Part shown: positions 1 through 11,624 of the stretch, one piece after another
Position numbering within the stretch: the first letter of the stretch is position 1
Layout of the letters: each line of letters begins with the position of its first letter
Assembly (NCBI GenBank): GCA_033065855.1
Contig: JAVXUO010001311.1
Span: 1,240,001 to 1,304,000 of the forward strand
DNA: 64,000 nucleotides
Direction: 5' to 3'
Origin: Escallonia rubra
Lineage: Eukaryota > Streptophyta > Magnoliopsida > Escalloniales > Escalloniaceae
Made by a program: the position numbers and the translations under genes
Notes under the pieces: model-generated
Databases searched by the model: none
What the model saw: only the letters and a program-made list of their open reading frames with translations
What the model was told of the DNA's origin: nothing

Positions 1-1
1 C

Positions 2-757
2 GGCTCTAATCTGGCCTCCAGCCTTTCCCAGCTCGCTGTCACGGGCCAGGCCTGTCCCCATCCTCTTGCTTCAGGCCTCCTTGCTCCCTCTACGGCCCAT
101 CTACCTGAGTCAGATTCTCACACAGCCCAGTTTTCTCCTGCATTTGTTATGCGTATCCCGTCTGAGACGGAGTTCCAACTTGAAGACGATCCTCCGCTGC
201 AAACCTGTCACACTGTTGGAGCACATCTCCGGCCCTCCCTGCTTCTTCTATCTTCGACAACCTCCGTTGCTTCTCTAGAATCAAACTCATCATCTACCAG
301 TTCGGGCAAGCGGACTCGCAACTTGGATTCGGATCTCCTTGTGATCCCGCCGGTGGTCAAAAAGATAAAATCTGGTGCCATTCTACAGGTTGAAGCGGGC
401 CTAGTAACTTCTACCAGCTCCTCGGATTCCTCTTCCTCGGGTTCACGGAAGCGAAGTTCCTCACATACTGTGATCCCCTCTGCCTCTTTTTCTTTGAAGA
501 GGACCCGCACCTACTCGCCTGAGGCTCCGCCTCGTCTGCCAGGTATGTGTCTGCACCCCCCAATTAATCTTGCAATGTCACATGCCTGGATGATTTTTAC
601 TGCTGTTCGCCTTACATATTCTGCTTTGCCTGATATTGCTATAACTCATCTGTTGGGGTCTGACTTGGGCACGGGCATGCTTATTCCCTTTCGTAACTCT
701 TTATCCGCTCTGAGGGCTTTCGTGATTGGGCCTTACCAATCACGCGATTCCCAATGA
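2..757 (+). CDS. LINE ORF1, C-terminal part (5' partial)
   Basis: Frame 2 is open from the window edge to the TGA at 755-757, giving at least 251 residues; the first ATG inside the window (149) need not be the true start. The visible part is rich in serine, with several Ser runs and Arg/Lys-rich patches, as expected for the low-complexity C-terminal half of a plant LINE ORF1 (RNA-binding, gag-like). The zinc-knuckle and DUF4283-like parts would lie upstream of the window. The stop overlaps the ORF2 start as ATGA (754-757), an arrangement suited to termination-reinitiation. Identification rests on position and composition, not on a conserved domain. Confidence 0.6.
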   Translation, partial: GSNLASSLSQLAVTGQACPHPLASGLLAPSTAHLPESDSHTAQFSPAFVMRIPSETEFQLEDDPPLQTCHTVGAHLRPSLLLLSSTTSVASLESNSSSTSSGKRTRNLDSDLLVIPPVVKKIKSGAILQVEAGLVTSTSSSDSSSSGSRKRSSSHTVIPSASFSLKRTRTYSPEAPPRLPGMCLHPPINLAMSHAWMIFTAVRLTYSALPDIAITHLLGSDLGTGMLIPFRNSLSALRAFVIGPYQSRDSQ

Positions 758-3700
758 AATTTCTCTGCTGGAATTGTGGGGGTTTGGGTCAGCTCGCTAC
801 AGTTCAGATAGCACTGTCATTGATCCATGTACATAATCCGGATATCGTTTTCTTAATGGAAACCCGGATGCCTTTCTGTAAAGTTATGTCCTTTTTTCAT
901 AAGGAGGGGTTCGTTCACTTTACTGGGCTTGACCCTGTGGGTTTGAGCGGAGGCTTATGGCTTGGTTGGAGATCGCCTATGGATTTAACCGTCCTGCGTG
1001 TGCACCCTAATTGTATCCTCACTCAGAGCTTTAGTCCTCCAGTTTTCTTTGGATTTGTCTACGGTCATCCTTATGTCCAATCCCGTGGTAGCACGTGGGC
1101 ACTAATTGCCTCTATGCTTAATGAGTGTTGCGGACCGTTATGCCTCAGCGGTGATTTCAACCAAGTCCTGAATCCTGATGAAAAAACCGGCGCCAACGCT
1201 CACATTATCCCGGGAGTACAATGCTTTCGCGATTTCCTTGAACAATTTAGTTTATCCGACATCGGCTGGGTGGGACCTCCGTTCACGTGGGCTCGTGGTT
1301 CTCCTGAGCGAGGTCTTGTTTTTGAAAAACTGGATCGAGTTATGGCCTCGCCAGACTGGCTTGTTCTCTATGGCTCAGCCACAGCAACCAACTTGGCTAT
1401 CCAACGCTCAGATCATGCGCCTATCCTATGTGACACCTCACCGCCAACCCATTTTTTCCCTTGTCCCCATCGTTTTGAGGCTATGTGGCTCTCCGATCCC
1501 ACCTGTCGTCCGATCATTCACCGAATTTGTTCTAGTACCCCTGTGGGCTCTCCTTTGTTTCATCTCATGCGGTGCCTGCAAGCTATTTTGACAACGTTGC
1601 ATAGTTGGAGCCTAAGAGGCTTTGGGAACTTACTCGCCCAGATTAAAGCTGTTAAAGCTTCCCTTTTGGTTTTCCAAACCTCGGTTGCCACCTCTGAGAC
1701 CAGCAGAACTTTGGACTTCCAGGCTCGCCATCGGTTAGATTTTTTGCTTGCCTGTGAACGTATTTTCTGGGCTCAGCGCTCCAAGATTTCCTGGCTCGAC
1801 GACGGTGATCGTAATACTAAACTGTTTCACACCTCCACCATTATCAGGCGTCGTCGTAATCATATTCACTTCATCACCACAGATCAGGGTTCTGAATTGC
1901 ATGACATCTTCGAAATCCGCTCCTATTTCCTTTCCTTTTTTAGTACTCTGTATACTCCCGTCCCCCCTACCCTCCCCTCGGGCGTTGACCTGACTTCCTA
2001 GCTATCCAGTATGCCAGTTCCTGTACTCACTGCTGCCCATCAGACCCATCTTATGCAGCCCTACACCTCTGATGAAATTAGGTTAGCTGCTGCCCAGCTG
2101 GGCCATTTCAAGTCACCTGGACCAGACGGCATTCCCGCGGTCCTTTATCAGCAATGCTGGAATTCCTTAGGCCCGTTGGTCATACGAGCTGTTCTTTCAT
2201 TCCTGCAGTCTGGTCGGATGCTCCGTGAAACCAATAGTTCTTTTATCACCCTAGTTCCCAAAATTCGGTTCCCGACTGTAGCCTCTGATTTTCGACCCAT
2301 CAGCTTATGTAACGTCATTTACAAAATTATTTCCCGGGTCCTGGTCAATCGCCTTAATCCTTTGATGAAAGACCTTATCTCCCCTTTCCAAAATGCCTTC
2401 GTCCCTGGCCGTTGTATTTCCGATAACATCATGTTAGCCCAGGAACTCACTGACTGTGTCCGTCGGCAGAAAAAGGGAGGAGTCATCTTAATCGCTTTAA
2501 AGCTTGACCTGAGTAAGGCATTTGATCGCTTGAATTGGGAATTTTTGCAATCTACGCTCTCACGCCTGGGGTTCCCCAATTATTGGGTCACTTTGCTTCT
2601 TCAATGTGTGTTCACAGTCTCATATTCAGTTTTAGTTAATGGTGCTCCTACATCTCGTTTTCAGCCTTCATGTGGCTTACGACAAGGCGACCCGCTTTCC
2701 CCTTACCTCTTTATCCTCAGCTCTGAGATTTTATCAGCAGCCCTCCTGGCAGCAGAGCGCCGGGGCCAACTCGATGGCATCAAAGCTGGTAAAACCTCAC
2801 CGTCCATCACTCACCTTATGTATGCTGATGATCTGTACCTTTTCTTACGCCTGAACAAAGATGTCAGTAATCAAATTGAAGGCCTAAAGTCGATCCTCAC
2901 CTGCTACTGCAATTTTTCGGGCCACCGTATTAATTGGAGCAAGTCTTCCCTTTGCATCAGCCCTAATGCTTCCAGTTCTACTAAAGAAATTATTGTGCGG
3001 GGCTTTGACTTCCAGAGCACTCCTTCCTTTGGTAAATATTTGGGCATTAACCTAGATATTCTCTCACAGAAAAAAGACATCTTCCGCGGTCTTGTTAGTC
3101 GGGTACAAGATAGATGTGCACATTGGCTTGGCCTCCTTCTCAATAAGGCTGGGCGAGCTACTCTCATACATTCTGTTCTTTCTTCTGTTCTAGTCCACTA
3201 CATGTCGGTTTATCGTTTTCCTGTGCACACCTGTTCTCAGCTTGATCAAATTTTAGCTCGCTTTTGGTGGTCTGGCGAGGCGAATCGTACGTCAATTCAC
3301 TGGGTTTCTTGGCCCTCGCTTTGCCTACCTAAAAGCCTTGGTGGGCTTGGTTTTCGAAACTTTCGGCTATTTAACCAAGCTTTACTTACCAAACAAGCCT
3401 GGAAGCTATGGAATCAACCTAGCTCCCTCCTTGCCCGAGTCCTCAAAGGTCGTTATTTCGCTTCCAAAAACTTCCTTGACGTTAGGGCTACTCGCGTTGG
3501 GTCTTGGGCATGGCGTAGTTTGTTGGTGGGTCAGCGCACTCTAAAACAGGGCATCCAGTGGCACATTGGGGATGGGAGATCTATCTCAGTATGGATGGAC
3601 TGGTGGTTGCCATCTGTTACTCCTACTGAAATGCTAATCCATTGCCGACCCCTTACCTCTCACTTTAAACTCTGCCACCTCTTCCTCCCAAACTCTCGGA

Positions 3701-4950
3701 TTTGGAATGTTCGGTTACTGTTCAGCCTATTTCCCCCTGAACTGGTCGCTAAGATACTTAGCTTGGATCTTAGTCCTCCATTCACTCAAGATGTTAGATT
3801 CTGGCCTCATGAGTGCGCGGGCAGATTCCAAATTAAGACATCCTACTACCAGCTCGCCCTCTCCAGCTTGAAGTCCTCAGTACCGACCCTCAACCCGCAG
3901 GTTTGGAAGAAACTCTGGCGCCTTCCCATCCCTGAGAAAATCAAATACTTCCTTTGGCAGCTAATACATGAACGTTTACCTCTCATGACTGCCTTACGTA
4001 AACGCCACTGCCCAGTATTGGAAGCATGCCCCCTTTGTTCCCTTTCTGTTGAAACACATTTCCATCTATTCCTGGGCTGTGACCGTGTTAAGCTATTCTG
4101 GCTCACCGACCAACCTTCTCACTCTTCAGGTTTGAGTTTGGGCTCTGTGAAAGTCTGGCTTGTGCACTGGCTCCAGAAGGCCCTTTTCTACCACTCAACC
4201 GTTCTGATGCGTTTCCTTTGGATTGTGCTTGGGCTTTGGCACATCTGGCTTGGAAGGAATGCGGTAGTGTTCAAACACGAAAACTTTATTCCCCCTACTT
4301 TAGTCACAAAGGCCCGTGCCACTTTCCTTAGTATCCGTTCCACTCACATTTTCTCTACTTGTATCCGGAAAATTCATCGGCGCGAGTACCGAGCTCTCCA
4401 TTGCATGGCCCCCAGCCACTCTACCTGCCTGCTTCCTCTTGAGCATTTCCACCCCCCCTTGCTCCCCCTCTTCGCCTTGCCTTCTTGCCCTTGTCCCATC
4501 CCCTCCTCACCAACCTTCTGTTCTATCTCTATCAAACCTGCTGCGGATGCTCACCAGTTTGGTATTGGTTTGGTCTTGCTCAACTGCTCTTGGGTCCCAG
4601 TGGGTGCTTGCTCTACAGTTTGCACTGCATTAGATTATTTACTAGCTACTGCTACTGCTGTTCATTTTGCTATTCATTGGGCTCATACTGCTAAACTCCG
4701 TCATATTATTGTCTTACTTGCCCTCTCTCACATCGTGCATCAGATTCAGAGTAGCCCTCCTCCTCCTGGAACTGATGTACATATTTGGTCTGCGATGACT
4801 GTTAGCTGCAGGAAGATGCACTCAGTGCATATTGCCATGGGTACTGCAGCCGTACTCGGTCTGTCGTCAGCTCTCGCTACTTTTGCCTGTCGATTGGGAT
4901 TAGGTGCTCAGCAGGATTGGCTACTACCTGCAGATCGTCATTCCGATTGA
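754..4950 (+). pseudogene. LINE ORF2: endonuclease / reverse transcriptase, one in-frame TAG
   Basis: One reading frame of 1399 codons carries an apurinic-type endonuclease (start MKFLCWNCGG; METR, GDFN and SDHAP motifs), then a reverse transcriptase (SPGPDGIP, FRPISLCN, LDLSKAFDRL, GLRQGDPLSPYLF, YADD) and a zinc-binding RVT region (WKKLWRLPIPEKIKYFLW, then a Cys/His cluster). The frame is broken once, by TAG at 1999-2001, between the endonuclease and RT. A C-terminal RNase H-like segment near 4540-4760 seems to lack the usual acidic residues. The protein would nick target DNA and copy the LINE RNA there. With the TAG it is probably inactive unless the stop is read through; otherwise the frame is intact, so the damage looks recent. 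Confidence 0.9.
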
Positions 4951-5138
4951 TGCTTGGGTTGATGTCTACCCACGTGGTGTTTTGTTCCTGTAGTTTATTT
5001 TGTAGTCGTCTCTAAACGGTTGAAGTCTTGGCTACTTTTACTCTGGTGGTTAGGGTTGTCAACCACTTTTCTACTCTTTGTATATCCCCCCCCCTCTCCC
5101 CCTTGGTATATATTTTCTACCTTTCATCAAAAAAAAAA

Positions 5139-6000
5139 GCTTTTTTATTTTATTTAATGGCCAAAACAAGATTGATTATGTGCTCGCAAACGTGCGATTG
5201 AATTTGGCACAAATTGATGAGTAGCTTTAATGGGCAAGTTGGTAGACAATTGATGAGTAGACAATTGATGAGTAGATCGGAAAGTGACACGTGGCAAGAA
5301 AGTCTATAGCTTTATTAATAACTAAAAGAGGGGCTGATATGAAACTGTGCGGCTAGACCGCTCAGTTTGGGGCTGATATGAAACTAGACCCATAAAACAA
5401 ATAGTTTTCTTGTTTGTTTGGTCAATTTGCTCAGTTTGCTGTCACAGCTCTGACCAAAAAAGAACGGTTGAGTCTTACGTGGCTAAAACGAACGGTGCAG
5501 AGGTTGCTCTTTCACTCTTTTGTAAAGTATAAAGCCGTACGGAATATTTTAAACAGGTAAAATTGGAAACAGCGGTGTAATAGTTGCGTTGAAAAAAAGA
5601 GAACAGTAAACAAAAAAAATAAATAACATAACAGAGCTTCTACTTGAAATAGACAAGGCTAACGAATTTATGGTAAAACGCTAACGGGTTTATGCAAGAT
5701 AAAAAAACCAACGCTAACAAATTTGTGATGAAGCACCGAAAAAGACAATAACACAGAAGAATAAAAACTAACATACGGCAGTGACATGTACCGAAGAAAT
5801 CTGAAAACGAATTCCCCCTCCCTCTCAAATAGTAACGAAGAATATGAAATAAATCGGATTCACACGAAAATAAATATGAGCGTGTAACACAAGAAAAAGA
5901 AAGTATAAAATTTCTTACCTCAAAAATGTGAATCTAACACCGCGAATAATCTTTGTATCTTAGATCAACCACAACACGCTTTGGGTGGGATCACAAATCC
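5139..6000. other. Intergenic AT-rich DNA
   Basis: No credible coding region. Short direct repeats of an ACAATTGATGAGTAG-like word occur around 5245-5275. The stretch leads into the promoter of the next gene. Nothing else is recognised. Confidence 0.6.
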
Positions 6001-6160
6001 TGATGACGTGGCAAGCGCAGAGCCGCCGGATCTATATCCTCCCGCCCCTTATAAAAGCGCAACACCACTTACTAAAGCGCAACACCACTTCGAAACTTAG
6101 CTCTCTTTCATGTCTTGGGTATACCTGCCGCTTATAAAAGCGCAACGCCACTTCATGTTC
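6001..6160 (+). promoter_or_regulatory. Promoter with duplicated TATA segment and an ACGT-core element
   Basis: A segment of about 22 bases, CTTATAAAAGCGCAACRCC plus ACTT, occurs at 6048-6070 and 6131-6153, with a shorter copy lacking the TATA at 6071-6090. Two copies contain a TATAAAA box. Just upstream, TGACGTGGCA (6004-6013) is an ACGT-core bZIP-type site. The ATG of the downstream gene follows at 6211, so either TATA box could direct a short leader. The duplication may give two start sites; this is inferred from spacing only. Confidence 0.6.
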
Positions 6161-6210
6161 ACACCGGAAACACACACAGCGTGTGTTCGAGCTTCGTGGA
6201 GATCGTAGCA

Positions 6211-6377
6211 ATGGCGGAAGAATGCACCGATGCCAATACCGATTTATTCATCTCCGATTCTGACGGTACGCATGCCATCGATGTCGTCTCTGTTTCACGC
6301 TACTGCATCTTTGCTCTGTATTACTTGCATCGTTGATCGGTTTTCATGCCATAGATGTCGTCCCTCTCTCTCTCTCT

Positions 6378-6445
<68 letters not shown>

Positions 6446-7971
6446 TAGCTTTCTCACGCACACATGTACTCTGTGCACATTGAAGCCATTTCTCTCTCTC
6501 TCAAACACACACGAACGCACACACACATACACACTAGCTTTCTCTCTCACACGCATGCACTCTAGGTGTATGCAGCTATTCCTTGCTCTATCATCAACTC
6601 ATGCTTGAAGCTTTCTCTCTCTCTCACACACACTCTCGGCACGTCTCTGTTCGTCTAGTGCACCTGTACATTACTGTATATGAATCTTCAAGTCATGTTT
6701 AGTCCTGATTTTCAAGTTATCTTTGCTATTTTTAATTTGTCCTTGTTTTAATTTGTCCTTGGATTCCGTTGTAGTTTGTTCTCGAATTTTCCTCTACTAT
6801 GTGCTTGGTTGCTTGCGATAAGAAAATACTTCTCTCTCTTCCCTCTCTCTATCTCTCACGTACTTATGTGTGTGTTTTTATTTGTAAATAACTCTCTCCC
6901 TTCGATCGACCTGTATCCGATTCACATTTTCTTAATAGGAACGCTTTCTGTAACACCGTGGAATTGTGTCTGTTTGTGTTGTTTAGTTTTCACTATTCTG
7001 TGTATGCATCCATGAATGTTTTACACTAATTATTCTTAGAGAATGACGATGCCTATGATGAACAAGGTGATGACGTCGATTACGATGAAAACAAGAAGGG
7101 AGACAATGAACTCATTCCCATTGAGTTTGATGACGTTTTGCATGCACCAAAGATAGAGGATCTGTGGGTGATGAGGCCTCGTGTATATAGCTATCTGAGT
7201 CTTGCGCTGCAAATATATCTGAAATACTTTTCGTGCCAAAGTTTCCAGAAGAATCGGCTTATAGGCTATGTTCTTACGGTTGAGGAGCCATGGCCGTTCT
7301 TTGCAGTTTCTTACATGTCGCGGGATGACCCTCCAGTCGCTTTGGATCATACAATGACATGGGATGAGTTCTTTCCAAAGCTAGCATGCATTAGGCTCAG
7401 GAACTTTTCGGACGAAGAGTATATCGCTCGACACCCTTTTTTGACTCGTATCAAGTTTGATACCGTACCACGGTCAGAGTTAGAAAATCCCTCAGTGGTG
7501 AGAGTTCTCTTAAATGGATATCCAAGACTCGTAGAAGAGATTTTTCTGGAGTATCTAAGGTCCAAGAACTACAGGAATGAGTTCCCAGGCTTTGTTCCTA
7601 CCATTGGCAAGCCATGGCCATGTTATAAGGCAGTTTACTCCTCAAATGATAATCCGCCAGTTGCCTTGGACTATTCAATTGCATGGGAGGACTTCCATCC
7701 GAGATTGGCACTCATTAGGCTCCAGGACGACATAGCAGAAGAAGCTGGCACGGACAACGAACACCAACAGCAGCAACATACAGAGGAAGAGTCTAGAGTG
7801 CAGCGTGTTGATGCTGATGGCACCTCTGAGGAACATGGCAAAGAGAATGCGGATAATGTTTACGGCAGTGCAGATGACAATGGAGAGGATGCTCGTGGGG
7901 AAGATTTACTGCCAGATGTTGATAAAGATGATGAAGATCAACAGCAAGAACACACAGAGAAAGATAAGTGA
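6211..7971 (+). CDS. Acidic protein with two copies of an unrecognised domain (two exons)
   Basis: Model: exon 1 at 6211-6265, intron 6266-7039 (GT-AG), exon 2 at 7040-7971, giving 328 residues in one frame. The first ATG after the TATA boxes starts MAEECTDANTD. An acidic N-terminal stretch (many Asp/Glu) is followed by two tandem copies of a domain of about 70 residues. Copy 1 has PWPFFAVSYMSRDDPPVALD then TWDEFFPKLACIRL; copy 2 has PWPCYKAVYSSNDNPPVALD then AWEDFHPRLALIRL. The C-terminus (about 75 residues) is very acidic and Gln-rich. No signal peptide, membrane segment or known catalytic motif is seen. The family is not recognised. Charge suggests a nuclear or cytosolic binding protein, which is inference. 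The intron carries a CT/CA microsatellite. Confidence 0.72.
6362..6446. repeat. (CT)n(CA)n microsatellite
   Basis: A compound dinucleotide run inside the intron of the two-domain gene, with shorter CT/CA runs continuing to about 6640. Reading frames across it are artefacts. Confidence 0.95.
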
Positions 7972-9560
7972 GCATTTGTGCTGTTTAAATGGAAGCTGGT
8001 AAAAACACTGATTGAACTGATTCATCTAGTATTGTGGTTCTTCGATTCTCTGAATAAGGTGCTTTTGTCCTTGAATTCACCATTTCTTACTGGAATTTTT
8101 TTGCTGAACTCTGTTGCATATGGGGATTAATAGCACAACTCTGTTGCATATGTATGGGGATTAATAGCAACTGCGCGCACTGCTTCTTGGCAACAGATGA
8201 CAATTAAACAAACGCTGATGATGCTGTCACGACCCCAACTTAGAGTCGGTCCATTAGGCGTTAAGTGTGAGCGACAGCAAGCCATGTGGCACTACATGGG
8301 CACTGTCATGTCTCGCCCGTTATAATTAATCAATCAATAATCAACCCAATGAGCAATATAAACTAAAACAATTATCATGTACAATTTTAAAGGTGTACAT
8401 TTTCAAAATGTATTTTCCAAATCATATAGCTAAATTCACTAGTCAAACCTTAAGAGATCATCACACTTTCAGAATAGTACTTCTCACCGACAACTATTGT
8501 AAACCACAGGAAACCCATTCATTTCTCGTAGCAGATAAATCTCAAACTTAACCACTTGTATCGTCGACCTAAGATGATAATAAAACTTTGAGCTTTTACG
8601 TGTCTGGGAAGTAGTGATTGACAAAAATTTGATATCTTCACAAAAGAGTTACAATCGCGGTTTGTTAAAACAGTGTTGGACCGTCAAAAAGATACTTCCA
8701 AAACATATACTTGCATTCCAACAAGAATGCAGTTAACATAACATAGATTGGCTAGTTAAATTTGACCATCCATGCCAGTCGAATACAACCAAAGAACAAA
8801 TCATTAACTTTTAGCTCAAGGTCAGGAACTTTTGAATGGATTAGGATCCCGTGCTGTATAGCTAATTTGTTGTATATTAGTAATGAAAGATTGTTACAAT
8901 AATTTTTAACAACAGCGACAAAATACTTTAGTAATAATTTTTTATCACTAAAACATTTTAAAGTATAGATGTTATGCAGCAGAGCATCCTTATCCATTGA
9001 ATAACGTACTCTCAAGTCAAGTGTCTCATGGTGTTACGCTGTCTCATTACAGGGCCTACTCAGTACTCAGTAGTTTTGCAAGTAAAGCCCGACCAGCTCT
9101 AGCATACCATTGGCAGTCTCCTCACTTACGTGGGCCAACCAAAAGCATAGAAATAATTTATACTTCAGCCGCTTTCTAATACGACCCTTCATTCGTCGCC
9201 AAAAAAATAATTTGCAAATATTAATTTGCTTTCGTTAAAAAAAATCAAGAACTATTCACTTTTAAAAAAGAGAGCTTTCGTACATTCAAAATAGAAATAT
9301 TTGAGAGTGTGTACGGAAAAACTTAAGCAATGCATTATTGTTGATGATTTTTTGAAGACATTAGAAAGGTCAACTTATAATATGACGAGTATCTTTCGCT
9401 TCAAATATACACTTTGTGTGTCTCGCTACCACTAGTATTTAATCGGTAATTGATATTCCGAGTTCAATTTTAAACTTGCGCACCCCATTTAATCAACTGA
9501 AATTATCAAAAATAACATTTAAAAGTGTCGCCGAAGAACACTTTGGACTGGATCAGGATC
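7972..9560. other. Downstream region with a small tandem duplication; no gene seen
   Basis: A 33-37 base direct duplication (core TCTGTTGCATATG, then GGGGATTAATAGCA) lies at about 8106-8170, in the 3' flank of the two-domain gene. From about 8226 a GC-richer stretch beginning TGTCACGACCCC looks like the edge of an old repeat, possibly an LTR remnant. No partner or coding domain was found. The rest is AT-rich without features. Confidence 0.45.
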
Positions 9561-11616
9561 CTTTGGAGTCATCTAGTGTAGACCAACCGGGAGTATAATA
9601 AAGAACAGAAAAGAAAAGAATCAAGCAGCATGCAGAATAAAACCCTAGCACCGTCTTCGGCCTTCCCTCAGCCCAGCAAGTTCCATGGATCGACCTAGAG
9701 GTATTCTTCACCTTTTTATGCTAAATTGTACTCTCTGCATGTTGATATTCTGAATTACTCTGTTCATTGGGTCGTTGTTTTTGCGAAAACGGTCGAAGGA
9801 CGTTTGTGTGTGTGTTTACTCATTGTTCCAACTAAAACATTGACTCATTGGTACGATATTCATACGATAGATTTTAGCATCACGTAAGCGTTAGACTTTA
9901 CTTGTCGTTCTTGCACTAGCTTGACTTGCCAATCGATGCTTATTTTATTCCACGGCTATGCTTTGAGTTTGATTCGATGTCTATATGGTGTAATCAATTA
10001 GATTACCCTACAAATTTGCAAAAGTAAGAAAATTCAACGAAACAGAGAGAACGTTGGCTAACATTTCATGCTTGGTAGCCGTTGATAGATTTGGCCTCCT
10101 ATAAGTGCTTCTAACCTGTGTGACCTACATGTATGATAAAGGCTATTGGTGTAATTCAGTTCTAGTCATCTGTTTCCCCTTTGAAGTAGTGGGAATGTAG
10201 TAGTGAGAAACTAAATTTCACAGCAAATAATGGAATCCTCGGTGCTTCTCTGACTGTTAGTCTATATCCGGACATGCCTTAAACCGGACTTTTGGCTTCA
10301 GAACATGATTTCTTTTGTGCTTATTGGGAAATATAACGCGATTAGTCTCATTTACCATTCCTTTGGATTTTCCCTATTTGACTTCTTGCGATTTTTTGGG
10401 ATATAGATTTAGCACAGTAGATGTTGACTTCACTTATTGTTTTTACCTGAGTTAACCTGTCAAACGTTACTCATTTAACCTATGATTTCTCTGAGAGATC
10501 AATTCAACATTCACATAATACTACATCTATCTTAAAAAACCGCGAAAAGTCAAAGTGGAAACTCGTTAGAATCCTAGTCACACTATATTTAGGAAATTCA
10601 AAAAGAGACCGAAATTCAAAAAAAATTGATCAAAATTACAGGGCACGCACCCGACCTGTGCCCGCATCCCAGGCACACCCGATGTCTGTGCTTCACCCAT
10701 TATACCCCACATGTGCTTCATAGCTATGAAGGATGATTGCAGTCAAAATAACATTTCTAGATTTCAGTTCTTTCGGTGCTAACAGTTAATGGATCAGCTA
10801 GAGTTTACAAGGTGGATGCAAGTCTAGTTTGTCCATTTTTATTGCATCATTTTTTTTTATGAGTAAAAATATTGTTAACAAAATAACACCAAAAGGGGGC
10901 AAGCCATCAAAAAGCAGCTAATTGAAAAGCAATCACATCGTTAGATTCCAAGAAAATCTGAAATTTTAAATTAAAGTGTTGCTCTATTCAACTATCAAGC
11001 CAACAACATAAAGATTGATAGCGCTAAATCGTCGTTGTTGCCATCATTATATAAGCCTTTGTCCTCAAGTAGTTCGGCTATAAAATTTTCTAGATTCTAC
11101 TTTCCACGCTAGTGAATGTGTTTATATTTTTCATTCCTCCTTTAGTTGTACTTTTCTTCGTACAAAACACGCAACACCATTGAAAACGAGGTGGTAACGT
11201 GTTTAAGTCACTAGCCACAATTTTACCAGTTTTCTACTTTCTACTCGATATTGAGTTTGGTTGATTTTGTAAGCTGAAAAGGGTTACTATGAAATCAAAT
11301 TTGACGCGTTGCCCCTAAATTGTATGACCCGCTGTTGGGGTGTTTTGAATCTAGCTGTTTTTTTTTTTTTTTTTCCTTGTTGATGATCAAAGCGCGGTAT
11401 CAGTGAGACAGATTAAATATCACTACCGCTTTGGAGGAGTTCCCCATGCTCCTTCGACGAGTATGAATGTTCTACTGCTATTATGTCTTACCTTTTCAAT
11501 TTAAGTAGTTGTTCCAAAGCCAAGCATGCATCTTTTCTTGGTTATATAGAATTAGAATGTGCAACCTTTTTGTTCTTTACATTTATAGTTGTACTTTGAT
11601 CAAGCTGTGGTGTATA
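9561..11616. other. Non-coding stretch, possible lost 5' exon
   Basis: At 9685 an ATG with a purine-rich context is followed after five codons by a GTATTC donor-like sequence (9701). It could be the first exon of a former gene, but no matching downstream exon could be supported. The remainder has no recognisable coding content. A poly-T run lies at about 11360-11375. Confidence 0.35.
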
Positions 11617-11624
11617 CTGGCTTG

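Larger units (their letters stand above)
1..5138 (+). mobile_element. L1-type LINE retrotransposon, 3' portion
   Basis: A non-LTR retrotransposon enters from the left edge of the window. It shows the end of ORF1, a long ORF2 (endonuclease, reverse transcriptase, zinc-knuckle region, degenerate RNase H), a 3' untranslated region of about 180 bases and a short poly(A) tract near 5128-5138. The 5' end and the left target-site duplication lie outside the window, so insertion length and duplication cannot be checked. The element is nearly intact; the only break seen in ORF2 is one in-frame stop. Domain order and poly(A) end fit the plant L1 clade. Confidence 0.93.

Noticed and set aside
6333..6608. 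Open frames across the CT/CA repeats
   Set aside because: Products are dinucleotide-repeat peptides (SLSLSL, THTHTH) inside an intron.
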